A stretch of 64,000 nt of DNA from Flavobacterium aquicola. Its GTDB lineage: Bacteria; Bacteroidota; Bacteroidia; Flavobacteriales; Flavobacteriaceae. The stretch is taken from NCBI RefSeq assembly GCF_003385115.1, contig NZ_QUNI01000015.1, positions 1 to 64,000 of the forward strand. The letters run 5' to 3'. Positions 15,770 through 24,392 of the stretch are shown in pieces (position 1 is the first letter of the stretch; every line of letters starts with the position of its first letter). The position numbers and the translations under genes are program-made. The notes below the pieces were generated by a model. It searched no databases. It was not told where the DNA came from and saw nothing but the letters and a program-made list of their open reading frames with translations.

Positions 15770-16093
15770 CTACTTCCCCAGCAGCATAATTTCGCTGGCA
15801 ACCACTTCGGTGATATAGCGTTTCTCACCGTTTTTGTCTTCATAGCTTCTGTGGGTTAATTTTCCTTCTATACCAATCTGTTTGCCTTTGGTTACGAATT
15901 TCTCGATAATCTCGGCGGTTTTTCCCCAGGCTACTACGGGATGCCATTCAGTTTGTTCTACTCTTTCACCCTTGTCGTTTTTGTAAAAGTCTTTTGTAGC
16001 GATCGACAAGTTGGCAACTTTTTTCCCGCTGTCCAATGTTTTGATTATTGGATCATTCCCTGTGTTTCCGATTAACTGTACTCTGTTTTGCAT
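15770..16093 (-). CDS. ssb: Single-stranded DNA-binding protein
   Basis: SSB coats single-stranded DNA in replication, repair and recombination. The 107-residue protein is only the OB fold: it starts MQNRVQLIGN and ends E-I-M-L-L-G-K. It lacks the Gly/Pro linker and the acidic D-D-x-I-P-F tip that most SSBs use to recruit partners, so it may be a second, specialised SSB. Its last 121 bases have a near-identical partner at 14488-14608, which makes the present gene a possible chimera of resident 5' part and incoming 3' part. A spaced, AT-rich 287-base region separates it from the divergent AraC gene. Confidence 0.93.
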   Translation of the reverse strand: MQNRVQLIGNTGNDPIIKTLDSGKKVANLSIATKDFYKNDKGERVEQTEWHPVVAWGKTAEIIEKFVTKGKQIGIEGKLTHRSYEDKNGEKRYITEVVASEIMLLGK

Positions 16094-16368
16094 GGCGTGT
16101 AAAATTTAAATGTTAGCGTATATAATTTTATTGATATTGTCATTGAAATTTGACATTGCTATTGCATTGTTTCATTTCGACATTGCAAAGATGTGATGAC
16201 TTGCAAAAGTTATTCGGTTGCTAACTGTTTACTTTCGGTTGTAATTGTTTGTAACCGTTTGTAAATGACTTTTTAGCTGCTAATTCCAAAAAAAAAATCG
16301 TTAGTATTTATCATGTTTCTTCAAATGAATAAAATCATGACTTACTAATTAATGTAGTTTGAATTTCT

Positions 16369-16376
16369 TAACTTTG
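16369..16376 (+). promoter_or_regulatory. TAACTTTG promoter element before araC-type gene
   Basis: It is a perfect TAnnTTTG match only 4 bases before the ATG, implying a very short or absent leader. No clear TTTG lies at the right distance upstream. Confidence 0.45.
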
Positions 16377-16380
16377 TAAA

Positions 16381-17259
16381 ATGAAAGACAATAAAACACG
16401 AATAGTTTCCGAGTTTAATGATCAGCTAAAACTGAAAGGTTTTAAAGCGTTTCAGATTGAAGATGACAGTGAAGCCACGCGAAACTACAGCAGAAAAGAC
16501 TTCTTTAAAATCTGCCTGACCACCGGCAAAAGCAGAATTCATTATTCGGACAAAACTTTTGAGCAGGACGGCACTATATTATTCTTTGGCAATCCGCACA
16601 TTCCCTATTCATGGGAAACGCTGACTACTGAATACATTGGTTATACCTGCCTGTTTTCAGAAGATTTTTTAAAACAGATTGACCGTTCGGAAAGTCTGCA
16701 CCAATCTGCTTTTTTTAAAATTGACGGAACGCCGGTATTAAAAATTTCCGAAGAACAGCGTTTGTTCCTCAATACCATTTTCCAAAAAATGATAGATGAA
16801 CAAAAAAGCGACTATGCGTTTAAGGACGAACTAATTCGCAACTACATCAACTTGATCATACACGAAGCGTTGAAGTTACAGCCCTCGGAAAATTACAACC
16901 AAAACAAAAATGCATCTTCCAGAATTACTGCTGTTTTCCTCGAATTATTGGAAAGACAATTTCCTGTCGAAACCAGCGAAAACCCGTTACAGTTAAAAAC
17001 AGCCCAGGACTATGCACAAAATCTGAATGTGCATGTCAACTACTTGAACCGCGTGGTTAAAGAAGTTACCGGAAAGTCCACCACGACCCATATCACTGAA
17101 AGGATTGCAGCAGAAGCAAAAGCTTTACTACTGCATACCGATTGGAATATCGCAGAGATAGCCTATGCCCTCGGCTTTGAATACCCTACTTACTTCAATA
17201 ATTTCTTCAAAAAAATAACAGGCACCAACCCAAAATCAATTCGGGAAGCTATGGTTTGA
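16381..17259 (+). CDS. AraC family transcriptional regulator
   Basis: A 292-residue regulator. The N-terminal 170 residues form a cupin-like sensing domain. The last 100 residues hold the two helix-turn-helix motifs (LNVHVNYLNRVVKEVTGKS and WNIAEIAYALGFEYPTYF) with the family ending F-K-K-I-T-G-T-N-P. Genes downstream on the same strand (acetyltransferase, cupin lipoprotein, hydrolase) are plausible targets, a common layout for this subgroup, but no operator was identified. Confidence 0.92.
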   Translation: MKDNKTRIVSEFNDQLKLKGFKAFQIEDDSEATRNYSRKDFFKICLTTGKSRIHYSDKTFEQDGTILFFGNPHIPYSWETLTTEYIGYTCLFSEDFLKQIDRSESLHQSAFFKIDGTPVLKISEEQRLFLNTIFQKMIDEQKSDYAFKDELIRNYINLIIHEALKLQPSENYNQNKNASSRITAVFLELLERQFPVETSENPLQLKTAQDYAQNLNVHVNYLNRVVKEVTGKSTTTHITERIAAEAKALLLHTDWNIAEIAYALGFEYPTYFNNFFKKITGTNPKSIREAMV

Positions 17260-17311
17260 TTTTCTTAATTTTTGGTTTGATAATCTTTAGCCCGGCCGTA
17301 ATTTCCCGTCA

Positions 17312-17319
17312 TACCTTTG
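17312..17319 (+). promoter_or_regulatory. TACCTTTG element before the acetyltransferase
   Basis: It is a perfect TAnnTTTG match 22 bases before the ATG. A matching upstream TTTG is not at normal spacing, so an activator such as the neighbouring AraC protein may be needed (inference). Confidence 0.5.
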
Positions 17320-17341
17320 CTTTAGATTATCAAATACAATT

Positions 17342-17956
17342 ATGATGTCAGATACAAACACAACAACAACCTTCAGCGAAAGTGAAAAAGACATTTTCGC
17401 AAGAGACCAATCAGGCGAAATTATTTCGCTGAACGACCCCGAATATCCTCAGCTTTTCAAGGTTATTCAAAAAGCCATTCGCACCACAGCTAGACTCAAT
17501 ACATTGGTAACCGATGACCAGCAGGAAATCAACACCGTTTTCAGTGAACTCATCGGCAGGAAAGTCGATGATACTTTTTTCATCATTCCGCCCTTTTACA
17601 CTGATTTTGGAGAGAACATAACCATTGGCAAAAACGTATTTGTCAATCACGCCTGTACTTTCATGGACCGGGGCGGGATCACCATCGAAGATAACGTACT
17701 CATTGGCCCGAAAGTCAATCTTATTACGACCAATCATCCCATCCACCCGTCCGAAAGAAGAGCCACAATATCGCATCCTATCCTCATAAAAAAAGGAGCT
17801 TGGATTGGTGTCGGAGCCACGATTCTGCCTGGCGTTACCGTTGGCGAGAACTCAATTGTGGCCGCCGGAGCCGTAGTTTCCAAAGACGTTCCCAACAATG
17901 TGATCGTCGGCGGAATTCCTGCCAAAATCATAAAAGAAATTCAACTGGATTATTAA
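17342..17956 (+). CDS. Sugar or amino-sugar O-acetyltransferase (left-handed beta helix)
   Basis: A 204-residue enzyme of the LacA/Maa/NodL group that transfers acetyl from acetyl-CoA to a hydroxyl group. It has the N-terminal helical maltose acetyltransferase segment (about 15-75) and hexapeptide turns from about 85 on (I-T-I-G-K-N, V-N-H-A-C-T, I-G-P-K-V-N). The catalytic His is in T-T-N-H-P-I-H-P, and the ending G-G-I-P-A-K-I-I-K is typical. It lies 82 bases after the AraC gene. The physiological acceptor is unknown. Confidence 0.9.
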   Translation: MMSDTNTTTTFSESEKDIFARDQSGEIISLNDPEYPQLFKVIQKAIRTTARLNTLVTDDQQEINTVFSELIGRKVDDTFFIIPPFYTDFGENITIGKNVFVNHACTFMDRGGITIEDNVLIGPKVNLITTNHPIHPSERRATISHPILIKKGAWIGVGATILPGVTVGENSIVAAGAVVSKDVPNNVIVGGIPAKIIKEIQLDY

Positions 17957-18137
17957 TTTTTTGGAGCAGAAATATTTGGCCTTTTCAGCAGGCATTGGTC
18001 CCGCTTTTCGCTACAATCTTGCGGGCTGAACCCCAGCCCACAAGGATTTCTACTTCAAACGAAGTTCACTGAACTCCTATGAAAATAAAAGTATAGTGAA
18101 GTAATCGGGACTAAAAGACAACATTCTGCTTTTTTGG
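17957..18137 (-). repeat. Dispersed structured intergenic element, copy b
   Basis: Same order of landmarks as copy a. The central hairpin is CTTGCGGGCTG (18018-18028) with CAGCCCACAAG (18034-18044). About 45 extra bases are inserted between the hairpin and the CGGGACTAAAAG end. It fills the gap between the acetyltransferase and the cupin gene. Confidence 0.8.
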
Positions 18138-18152
18138 AAATTATTTAAAAAA

Positions 18153-18665
18153 ATGAAACATAAAATAAAGGCCTTAACAATTGTGCTGTTCACAATCGGA
18201 AGCATTGTATTTACAGCCTGTAACACTAAAAATCAAGAAAAAATGAAAACAGAAAATAACGAATCTATTTTTCCAAAAGGAGAAAAATTACCCAGCGACT
18301 GGTTCACCGGAAATGCCTTTTTATCGCCATTGGTAAGTCAGGACAAAAACAACAATTTTTCTGCCGGAGCAGTGACTTTTGAACCCAACGCAAGAACAGT
18401 TTGGCATACGCACCCAAAAGGTCAGGTCTTGCTTGTCATTGAAGGCGCCGGATTGTATCAGGAAAAAGGAAAAACGGCACAATTTATCAAAAAAGGTGAT
18501 GTCGTAAACATTCCCGAAAACACCGAACATTGGCACGGAGCAACAGCAGCGACGAAAATGGTGCACATCGCCATCACCAATTTTAAAGATGAAAGACAAG
18601 TAACCTGGCTTCAGCCCGTATCGGATGAAGATTTTGCAGAAGCAAACAAAACAGCATCTGAATAA
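18153..18665 (+). CDS. Cupin-domain lipoprotein
   Basis: A 170-residue lipoprotein with signal sequence and lipobox F-T-A-C (Cys 23). Residues about 70-150 are a small cupin barrel with the metal-binding H-T-H-P-K-G motif and a later E-H-W-H-G. This subfamily is often annotated as carboxymuconolactone-decarboxylase-type cupin, but the reaction is not known. The hydrolase gene begins 25 bases after its stop, so the two are probably cotranscribed and exported together. Confidence 0.85.
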   Translation: MKHKIKALTIVLFTIGSIVFTACNTKNQEKMKTENNESIFPKGEKLPSDWFTGNAFLSPLVSQDKNNNFSAGAVTFEPNARTVWHTHPKGQVLLVIEGAGLYQEKGKTAQFIKKGDVVNIPENTEHWHGATAATKMVHIAITNFKDERQVTWLQPVSDEDFAEANKTASE

Positions 18666-18690
18666 TAAAAATCATCAAAACTTACAATCA

Positions 18691-19740
18691 ATGAAAAAGA
18701 CATTCTTAATTGCAATAATGTTCCTGATGATGATCGGACAATCATTTGCACAAAACAAAAAAACAAAAATAAATTCCAAAGCAATGAATACAACAGAACA
18801 CTATACTTTTCAGTTAAGCGACAAAGTAACACGAACAGCAGTAACGTTTAAAACCCGCTACGGGATTACACTTTCAGGCGATTTATACCTGCCCAAAAAT
18901 TCAGAAAACAAACAGTTGCCGGCATTGGCAATAAGCGGTCCTTTTGGTGCGGTAAAAGAACAGTCATCTGGTTTATATGCAAATCAAATGGCTGAAAGAG
19001 GTTTTGCTGTAGTAGCATTCGATCCTTCCTATACAGGCGAAAGCGGCGGTGAACCCCGCAATATTTCCTCACCCGATATTAACACCGAAGATTTTAGCGC
19101 AGCTGTTGATTTTTTGGGACTTCAAAAAAATGTGGACAGAAATAAAATTGGTATCATCGGAATTTGTGGTTTCGCTGGTTTCGCGTTAAATGCTACCATC
19201 GTTGATAAGCGTATCAAAGCAGTTGCCACTACCAGTATGTACGATATGTCGAGAGTACTCGCCAAAGGATATTACGACAAAATGACCGCAGAAGAACGTA
19301 CAAAAGCGTTCGAAAAAATGAGCCAGCAGCGCTGGATTGATGCCGAAAATGGAACGCCAGCTTTTCCTGAAACGCATTTGCCTGCAAAATTAAACGGTGA
19401 TGAACCTCAATTTGTAAAAGAGTATTTTGATTATTACAAAACGCCGAGAGGTTACCACGAACGTTCATTAAATTCGAACAAAGGGTGGACAATTACCAAT
19501 GCAATGTCTTTCATGAACATGCCACTGCTGACATACATCAAAGAAATTTCGCCGCGTCCTATGCTTTTAATTGCAGGTGAAAATGCACACTCCCGTTATT
19601 TCAGTGAAGACATCTATAAAATGGCATCCGAGCCAAAGGAACTGATGATAATTCCTAATGCGGTTCACGTAGATTTGTATGATAAAGTTGCCGTGATTCC
19701 TTTTGATAAATTAGAAGATTTTTTCAAAAAGAATTTATAA
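18691..19740 (+). CDS. Secreted alpha/beta hydrolase with Cys nucleophile
   Basis: A 349-residue protein with a clear signal peptide (cleavage near S-F-A-Q, about 20). The fold is an alpha/beta hydrolase of the dienelactone-hydrolase/YcjY-like type. The nucleophile elbow reads G-I-C-G-F-A-G, so the nucleophile would be Cys rather than Ser. The acid is near G-E-N-A-H-S and the His is in N-A-V-H-V-D. I use ATG 18691 because it starts the signal peptide; an upstream in-frame extension overlaps the cupin gene. The substrate is unknown. It is followed by a strong terminator. Confidence 0.88.
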   Translation: MKKTFLIAIMFLMMIGQSFAQNKKTKINSKAMNTTEHYTFQLSDKVTRTAVTFKTRYGITLSGDLYLPKNSENKQLPALAISGPFGAVKEQSSGLYANQMAERGFAVVAFDPSYTGESGGEPRNISSPDINTEDFSAAVDFLGLQKNVDRNKIGIIGICGFAGFALNATIVDKRIKAVATTSMYDMSRVLAKGYYDKMTAEERTKAFEKMSQQRWIDAENGTPAFPETHLPAKLNGDEPQFVKEYFDYYKTPRGYHERSLNSNKGWTITNAMSFMNMPLLTYIKEISPRPMLLIAGENAHSRYFSEDIYKMASEPKELMIIPNAVHVDLYDKVAVIPFDKLEDFFKKNL

Positions 19741-19823
19741 GTATTTGTACAAATAGAATGTTTTAAAAAATTGATTTTTACATACATTACAGAAAAAAAA
19801 TAAATTAAAATCACAAAAAGCAT

Positions 19824-19859
19824 GGCCTCTTTCAAATTTCTTTGAAAGAGGCCTTTTTT
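19824..19859 (+). terminator. Intrinsic terminator of the cupin-hydrolase unit
   Basis: The 13-base stem GGCCTCTTTCAAA / TTTGAAAGAGGCC with loop TTTC is followed by six T. Confidence 0.93.
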
Positions 19860-20023
19860 ATTTTTTTATCGATTAACATTTTCAGCAAAAAGAATTTCAT
19901 TGTAGGTAAAATGCAATAGATTTAATCCTTAAGTTTATCCTGCAAAGATTTTTTATTCAAAAACGAAACTAATCTTTCGCTTCAAAAAATAAACTAATTT
20001 TGAATATTAAAGCTGAGAAAAAT

Positions 20024-20371
20024 ATGAAAAACTGCCTTGAATGCGGCGATCCGATTGTAGGCCGCGAGGACAAGAAATTCTGCAGTGACGGGTGCCGAAA
20101 TGCGTATAATAATAAAATAAATAAGGACAGCACGAATTATATGCGCAATATCAATAACAAATTGCGCAAAAATTACCGAATTTTGTCAGAGCTAAATGTG
20201 GAAGGAAAATCCAAAACAACCCGAGCCAAGCTGATGAGCAAAGGTTTTGATTTTGAATTTTTTACCAACATTTTGAATACCAAGTCGGGAAATACCTACT
20301 ATTTCCTATATGACCAAGGCTATATGGTTTTGGAAAATGATTACTATATGCTGGTTAAAAAAGATATTTAA
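20024..20371 (+). CDS. Small zinc-ribbon protein
   Basis: A 115-residue protein. The N-terminus is a treble-clef/zinc-ribbon with C-L-E-C-G ... F-C-S-D-G-C-R-N-A-Y, as in DUF2116-like proteins. A basic helical part and a C-terminal alpha/beta part (Y-Y-F-L-Y-D-Q-G-Y) follow. I start at ATG 20024 (MKNCLECG); a TTG 24 bases upstream belongs to a TAATTTTG promoter-like element (19995-20002). Function is unknown; nucleic-acid binding is possible. The M28 peptidase gene starts 13 bases downstream. Confidence 0.78.
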   Translation: MKNCLECGDPIVGREDKKFCSDGCRNAYNNKINKDSTNYMRNINNKLRKNYRILSELNVEGKSKTTRAKLMSKGFDFEFFTNILNTKSGNTYYFLYDQGYMVLENDYYMLVKKDI

Positions 20372-20384
20372 TACCCCTCAAATA

Positions 20385-22793
20385 ATGAAAAAAAATTACT
20401 CTTCGCTTATTGCTGTTGCTCTCATCATTGGGATTTTAGCCTTTTTGTTTGCTTTTTTGACGCCCTCTTGGTCAGAAAATGAAGAAGAAAAAGTAACGGA
20501 GTTTTCGACAAGCCGCGCTTTGGAACATATTACTGCAATGACCAAAGAACCTCATTATGTAGGTACTCAAAACCACGAAGTGGTGGCAAATTATATCACC
20601 AAAGAGCTGCAAAAACTTGGTCTGGAAACTACGGTTCAGGAAGGTTTTACACTGAGTGACTGGGGAAACTTGGTAAAATCCAAAAATATTATGTGCCGCA
20701 TTGAGGGAAGTGCAAACAATAGCAAAGCTTTACTGCTGTTATCACATTATGACAGCGCTCCGCATTCCTTTTCGCATGGTGCCAGCGATGATGCATCAGG
20801 TGTGGCGACGATTCTGGAAGGAGTCCGCGCTTTTTTGAATGCCAAAACCAAAAATACAAACGACATTATCATTTTATTTACCGATGCTGAGGAATTGGGA
20901 TTAAATGGCGCAGCACTTTTTGTTACGCAGCATAAATGGGCAAAAGAAGTGGGATTGGTTATCAATTTTGAAGCCCGCGGTTCGGGAGGTCCGAGTTATA
21001 TGCTGATGGAAACCAACAAAGGAAATGCTGGTTTAGTCAATGAATTTGCCAAAGCAGGTGCAGTATATCCAGTTTCGAATTCGTTGATGTACAGTATTTA
21101 CAAAATGCTTCCGAATGATACTGACTTAACAGTTTTTAGAGAGCAGGGAAATATACAGGGGTTTAATTTTGCTTTTATAGACGGACATTATAACTATCAT
21201 ACACAGCAGGATGATGTGGAGCATTTGGACAAAAATTCTTTGAAACATCAGGGTTCGTACTTAATGCCTCTGCTAAATCATTTTGCTAATGCTAATCTAA
21301 ACAATACGATTGCTGCCAAAGATTACGTTTATTTTACGATTCCGTTCACGTTTATCAGTTATCCTTTTGATTGGGTACTGCCAATGACATTTATCGCTGC
21401 TGGCTTGCTTATATTATTTGTGTTTATCGGAAAAGTGAAACGTATATTGAAGCTGAAAGATATCATGAAAGGTTTCTTCCCGTTTTTGGGTGCTTTGATA
21501 ATTACAGGATTAATTACGTATTATGGCTGGCAGGGATTGCTTTTATTGAATCCGCAATACAATGATCTTCTTAATGGATTTACTTATAATGGACAGGATT
21601 ATATTACTGCCTTTGTATTGCTTAGCATTTCTATCTGTTTTTTCTTTTATCAGATAGCATCTGCTCGAAAAGTCACAATGAATCATTATGTGATTCCGCT
21701 TATTTTCTGGATTGTGCTCAATGGTTTCCTAGCCAATAGTCTGCCTGGCGCAGGATTCCTAATTATTCCAGTATTTTTTGGTTTGCTTGCTTTTGCTATT
21801 TTTATATTTAGCCAAAGATCAAACTGGATTATAAATCTTATCTGCGGCATTCCAGCATTGCTGATTATTGTTCCATTTATTGAAATGTTTCCAATTGGTT
21901 TGGGATTAAAAGTATTATTTGGCAGTGCTATTTTGACTGTTCTGACTTTTGCAATTCTGCTGCCGCTTTTCGGAGATTTCCGTAAAAAAGGAAGCTGGTC
22001 ATTACTGTTCTTTTTGGCTGCCGTGCTATTTTTTGCGAAAGCGCAATACCAATCTGGATATGAGTCAGGAAAAGCAAAATCGAACAGCTTGATCTATCTT
22101 TATAATGCCGATAAAAACAGGGCATACTGGACTACGTATGATACAAATCTGGATTCTTGGACAAAAGGTTATTTGGGTGAAAACCCGAAAAGTGCAAGAA
22201 CTCTCAATAATCTAAAGCTGTATAGCAAATACAATTCTGAGTTTACTTATGCTGCCGAAACATCTGTAAAAGCAATTGCCAAGCCGACAATCAGTTTTTT
22301 AACAGATAGCGTTATAGGTTTCAAACGGTATTTGAAAATAAAAATCACTCCCAACCGCAAAGTACACCGCTATGATATTTTTGCTGCTGAAATTATGAGA
22401 TTTTTTAATTTCAAAGCTAATGGAGCTACTGCTTTAGGCCAAAAAGGAACGGAACTGGAAAGAAACGGCAAAAAAATCCTTAGCTATTATGTTGTCAATA
22501 ACGAACCTCTGGTACTGCAGTTTACAATCAACAGAGCTACTGTTCTGGATATGGACGTAATGGAAAGTTCCTTTGATTTAATGACGAATCCATTGTTTGA
22601 TATGTCTCCAAGACAAGATTGGATGATGCCGACACCTTTTGTCCTGAATGATGCGGTGGTGATTACTCAAAAAATAAAACGAAGCCGAAAAATTGTTGCT
22701 CCTGTTGTAAAACCTGTCATAGCAAAACCGGCAGTTGCGGATAGTCTGGCTGTTGCCAAAGACACTCTGCGAATGAAACAAAAGAGTTTTTAA
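20385..22793 (+). CDS. M28 family membrane metallopeptidase
   Basis: An 802-residue membrane protein. One N-terminal membrane segment (about 8-28) is followed by an M28 aminopeptidase-like domain (about 45-320) with zinc ligands in S-H-Y-D-S, G-A-S-D-D-A-S-G, T-D-A-E-E-L-G and Y-H-T-Q-Q-D-D. Eight or so membrane segments (about 330-590) and a soluble extracytoplasmic C-terminal part follow. This resembles the ERMP1/Fxna type found in Bacteroidota. The peptide substrate is unknown. ATG 20385 starts the first membrane segment. Confidence 0.9.
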   Translation: MKKNYSSLIAVALIIGILAFLFAFLTPSWSENEEEKVTEFSTSRALEHITAMTKEPHYVGTQNHEVVANYITKELQKLGLETTVQEGFTLSDWGNLVKSKNIMCRIEGSANNSKALLLLSHYDSAPHSFSHGASDDASGVATILEGVRAFLNAKTKNTNDIIILFTDAEELGLNGAALFVTQHKWAKEVGLVINFEARGSGGPSYMLMETNKGNAGLVNEFAKAGAVYPVSNSLMYSIYKMLPNDTDLTVFREQGNIQGFNFAFIDGHYNYHTQQDDVEHLDKNSLKHQGSYLMPLLNHFANANLNNTIAAKDYVYFTIPFTFISYPFDWVLPMTFIAAGLLILFVFIGKVKRILKLKDIMKGFFPFLGALIITGLITYYGWQGLLLLNPQYNDLLNGFTYNGQDYITAFVLLSISICFFFYQIASARKVTMNHYVIPLIFWIVLNGFLANSLPGAGFLIIPVFFGLLAFAIFIFSQRSNWIINLICGIPALLIIVPFIEMFPIGLGLKVLFGSAILTVLTFAILLPLFGDFRKKGSWSLLFFLAAVLFFAKAQYQSGYESGKAKSNSLIYLYNADKNRAYWTTYDTNLDSWTKGYLGENPKSARTLNNLKLYSKYNSEFTYAAETSVKAIAKPTISFLTDSVIGFKRYLKIKITPNRKVHRYDIFAAEIMRFFNFKANGATALGQKGTELERNGKKILSYYVVNNEPLVLQFTINRATVLDMDVMESSFDLMTNPLFDMSPRQDWMMPTPFVLNDAVVITQKIKRSRKIVAPVVKPVIAKPAVADSLAVAKDTLRMKQKSF

Positions 22794-22812
22794 CAAACGT
22801 CAATAATAATTT

Positions 22813-23337
22813 ATGTCAGATTTTAATTTACAGCCTGAAACATTAGAAGATAATCTAATAAAATTGATACCGCTCCAAGAAAGTGATCTTGAAATGTTGT
22901 ACAAAGTAGCATCTGACCCAGAAATATGGGAGAATCACCCATCAAAAAACCGGTATAAAAGGGAAGAGTTTCAGTTTTTTTTGGATAGTGCGCTAACATC
23001 CAAAAGTGCATTTATAGTTTATGATGTGGAAACAAATGAGTTAATAGGAAGTACTCGTTTTTATGATTTCGATTCCGAAAATTCTAAAATCGCCATTGGT
23101 TATACTTTTTTAGCCAAAAAATATTGGGGTAGTGGCCATAACAAAGCGATGAAAAAACTGCTTATTGATTATGCGTTTCAATACGTTAATACAATACTTT
23201 TTCATATTGGTGAAACAAATATTATATCTCAAAAAGCTATTGCAAAAATTGGAGCAGCCAAAATAGGTATTGTAGATTTTAACAATAGCGAAGTTCCTTA
23301 TTTTGAGTATCAAATTCGAAAAGAGGATTGGGTATGA
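22813..23337 (+). CDS. GNAT acetyltransferase, RimJ/RimL-like
   Basis: A 174-residue N-acetyltransferase of the Acetyltransf_3 type. Features are the N-terminal I-K-L-I-P-L-Q-E-S-D strand, the I-G-S-T-R-F-Y-D-F-D strand, the acetyl-CoA loop region K-Y-W-G-S-G-H-N-K-A-M-K and the late A-K-I-G-A. The acceptor (protein N-terminus or small amine) cannot be inferred. It lies 19 bases after the M28 gene, probably in the same transcript. Confidence 0.85.
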   Translation: MSDFNLQPETLEDNLIKLIPLQESDLEMLYKVASDPEIWENHPSKNRYKREEFQFFLDSALTSKSAFIVYDVETNELIGSTRFYDFDSENSKIAIGYTFLAKKYWGSGHNKAMKKLLIDYAFQYVNTILFHIGETNIISQKAIAKIGAAKIGIVDFNNSEVPYFEYQIRKEDWV

Positions 23338-23421
23338 GATGCTTTCTTAGACAGAATATGAACGTTCATTAGAATAACATTTTATTTTCCGAATATAAAA
23401 AACTACTTTTGATAATATCAA

Positions 23422-24387
23422 ATGATAGTATCAATGAAGCCTTCTTATGAAATAACCCCGCGAATTCTAAAATTAATAAGTTCCATTTCGGAAAAAATTG
23501 GGGAGGTAAATGCTAATTATCTAAGCAAGCAATCCCCACAGCTTCGTAAACAGAATAGGATTAAAACAATCCATTCCTCGCTGCAAATTGAAGGTAACAC
23601 TCTAACTGAGGAACAAATCACTGCACTGATTGAAAACAAAAGAGTAATTGGCCCAGAAAAAGATGTATTAGAGGTTTTAAATGCAATTAAAGTTTATGAA
23701 AAACTAAATGTATATAAATTTTCATCTGAAAAAAGTTTTTTAAAAGCGCATTTAGAATTAATGAATGGCCTGCTTGAAAATGCTGGAAAATACCGAAAAC
23801 AAAGTGTTGGCATAGTTAAAGGAACAAAAGTAGAACACATTGCTCCTCCGCATGAAAATGTTCCGTATCTAATGAATGATTTGTTTGAGTATCTCAAAGA
23901 TTCTGATGAATTGGCATTAATTAAAAGTTGTGTGTTTCATTATGAAATGGAATTTATTCACCCCTTTTTAGACGGTAATGGAAGAATGGGAAGATTGTGG
24001 CAAACTTTGATTCTAATGGATAAATATCAAGTCTTCGAGTTTTTGCCATTCGAAACATTAATCAGCCAAACTCAAGATGAATATTATAAATCATTAGCAT
24101 TAAGTGATAAATCTGGAAAATCGACACATTTCATTGAATATATGCTTGGTGTAATTGAGAAATCGTTAGATGGTTTGCTTAACTACAATAATCGAATTTT
24201 GAAAGATGTTGATCGATTGGATTACTTTTTAAAACTTGGCAAAAAGGAATTCACAAGAAAAGATTACATGAACATTTTCAAAGATTTGTCTTCAGCAACT
24301 GCCAGCAGAGATCTAAAAAAAGGGCTTGAATTGAATTTGTTTGAGAGCATTGGCAATCTTAACAAAACCATATACATCATAAAGTAA
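23422..24387 (+). CDS. Fic family protein
   Basis: A 321-residue Fic protein that probably AMPylates a target protein. The catalytic motif H-P-F-L-D-G-N-G-R-M-G-R (about residues 180-191) is complete. An N-terminal inhibitory helix motif S-L-Q-I-E-G (the S/T-x-x-x-E-G form) marks a self-inhibited class II Fic. A winged-helix-like C-terminus (about 270-320) may bind DNA. ATG 23422 or 23434 could be the start. No antitoxin gene is next to it, consistent with internal inhibition. The target is unknown. Confidence 0.92.
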   Translation: MIVSMKPSYEITPRILKLISSISEKIGEVNANYLSKQSPQLRKQNRIKTIHSSLQIEGNTLTEEQITALIENKRVIGPEKDVLEVLNAIKVYEKLNVYKFSSEKSFLKAHLELMNGLLENAGKYRKQSVGIVKGTKVEHIAPPHENVPYLMNDLFEYLKDSDELALIKSCVFHYEMEFIHPFLDGNGRMGRLWQTLILMDKYQVFEFLPFETLISQTQDEYYKSLALSDKSGKSTHFIEYMLGVIEKSLDGLLNYNNRILKDVDRLDYFLKLGKKEFTRKDYMNIFKDLSSATASRDLKKGLELNLFESIGNLNKTIYIIK

Positions 24388-24392
24388 CTCCA

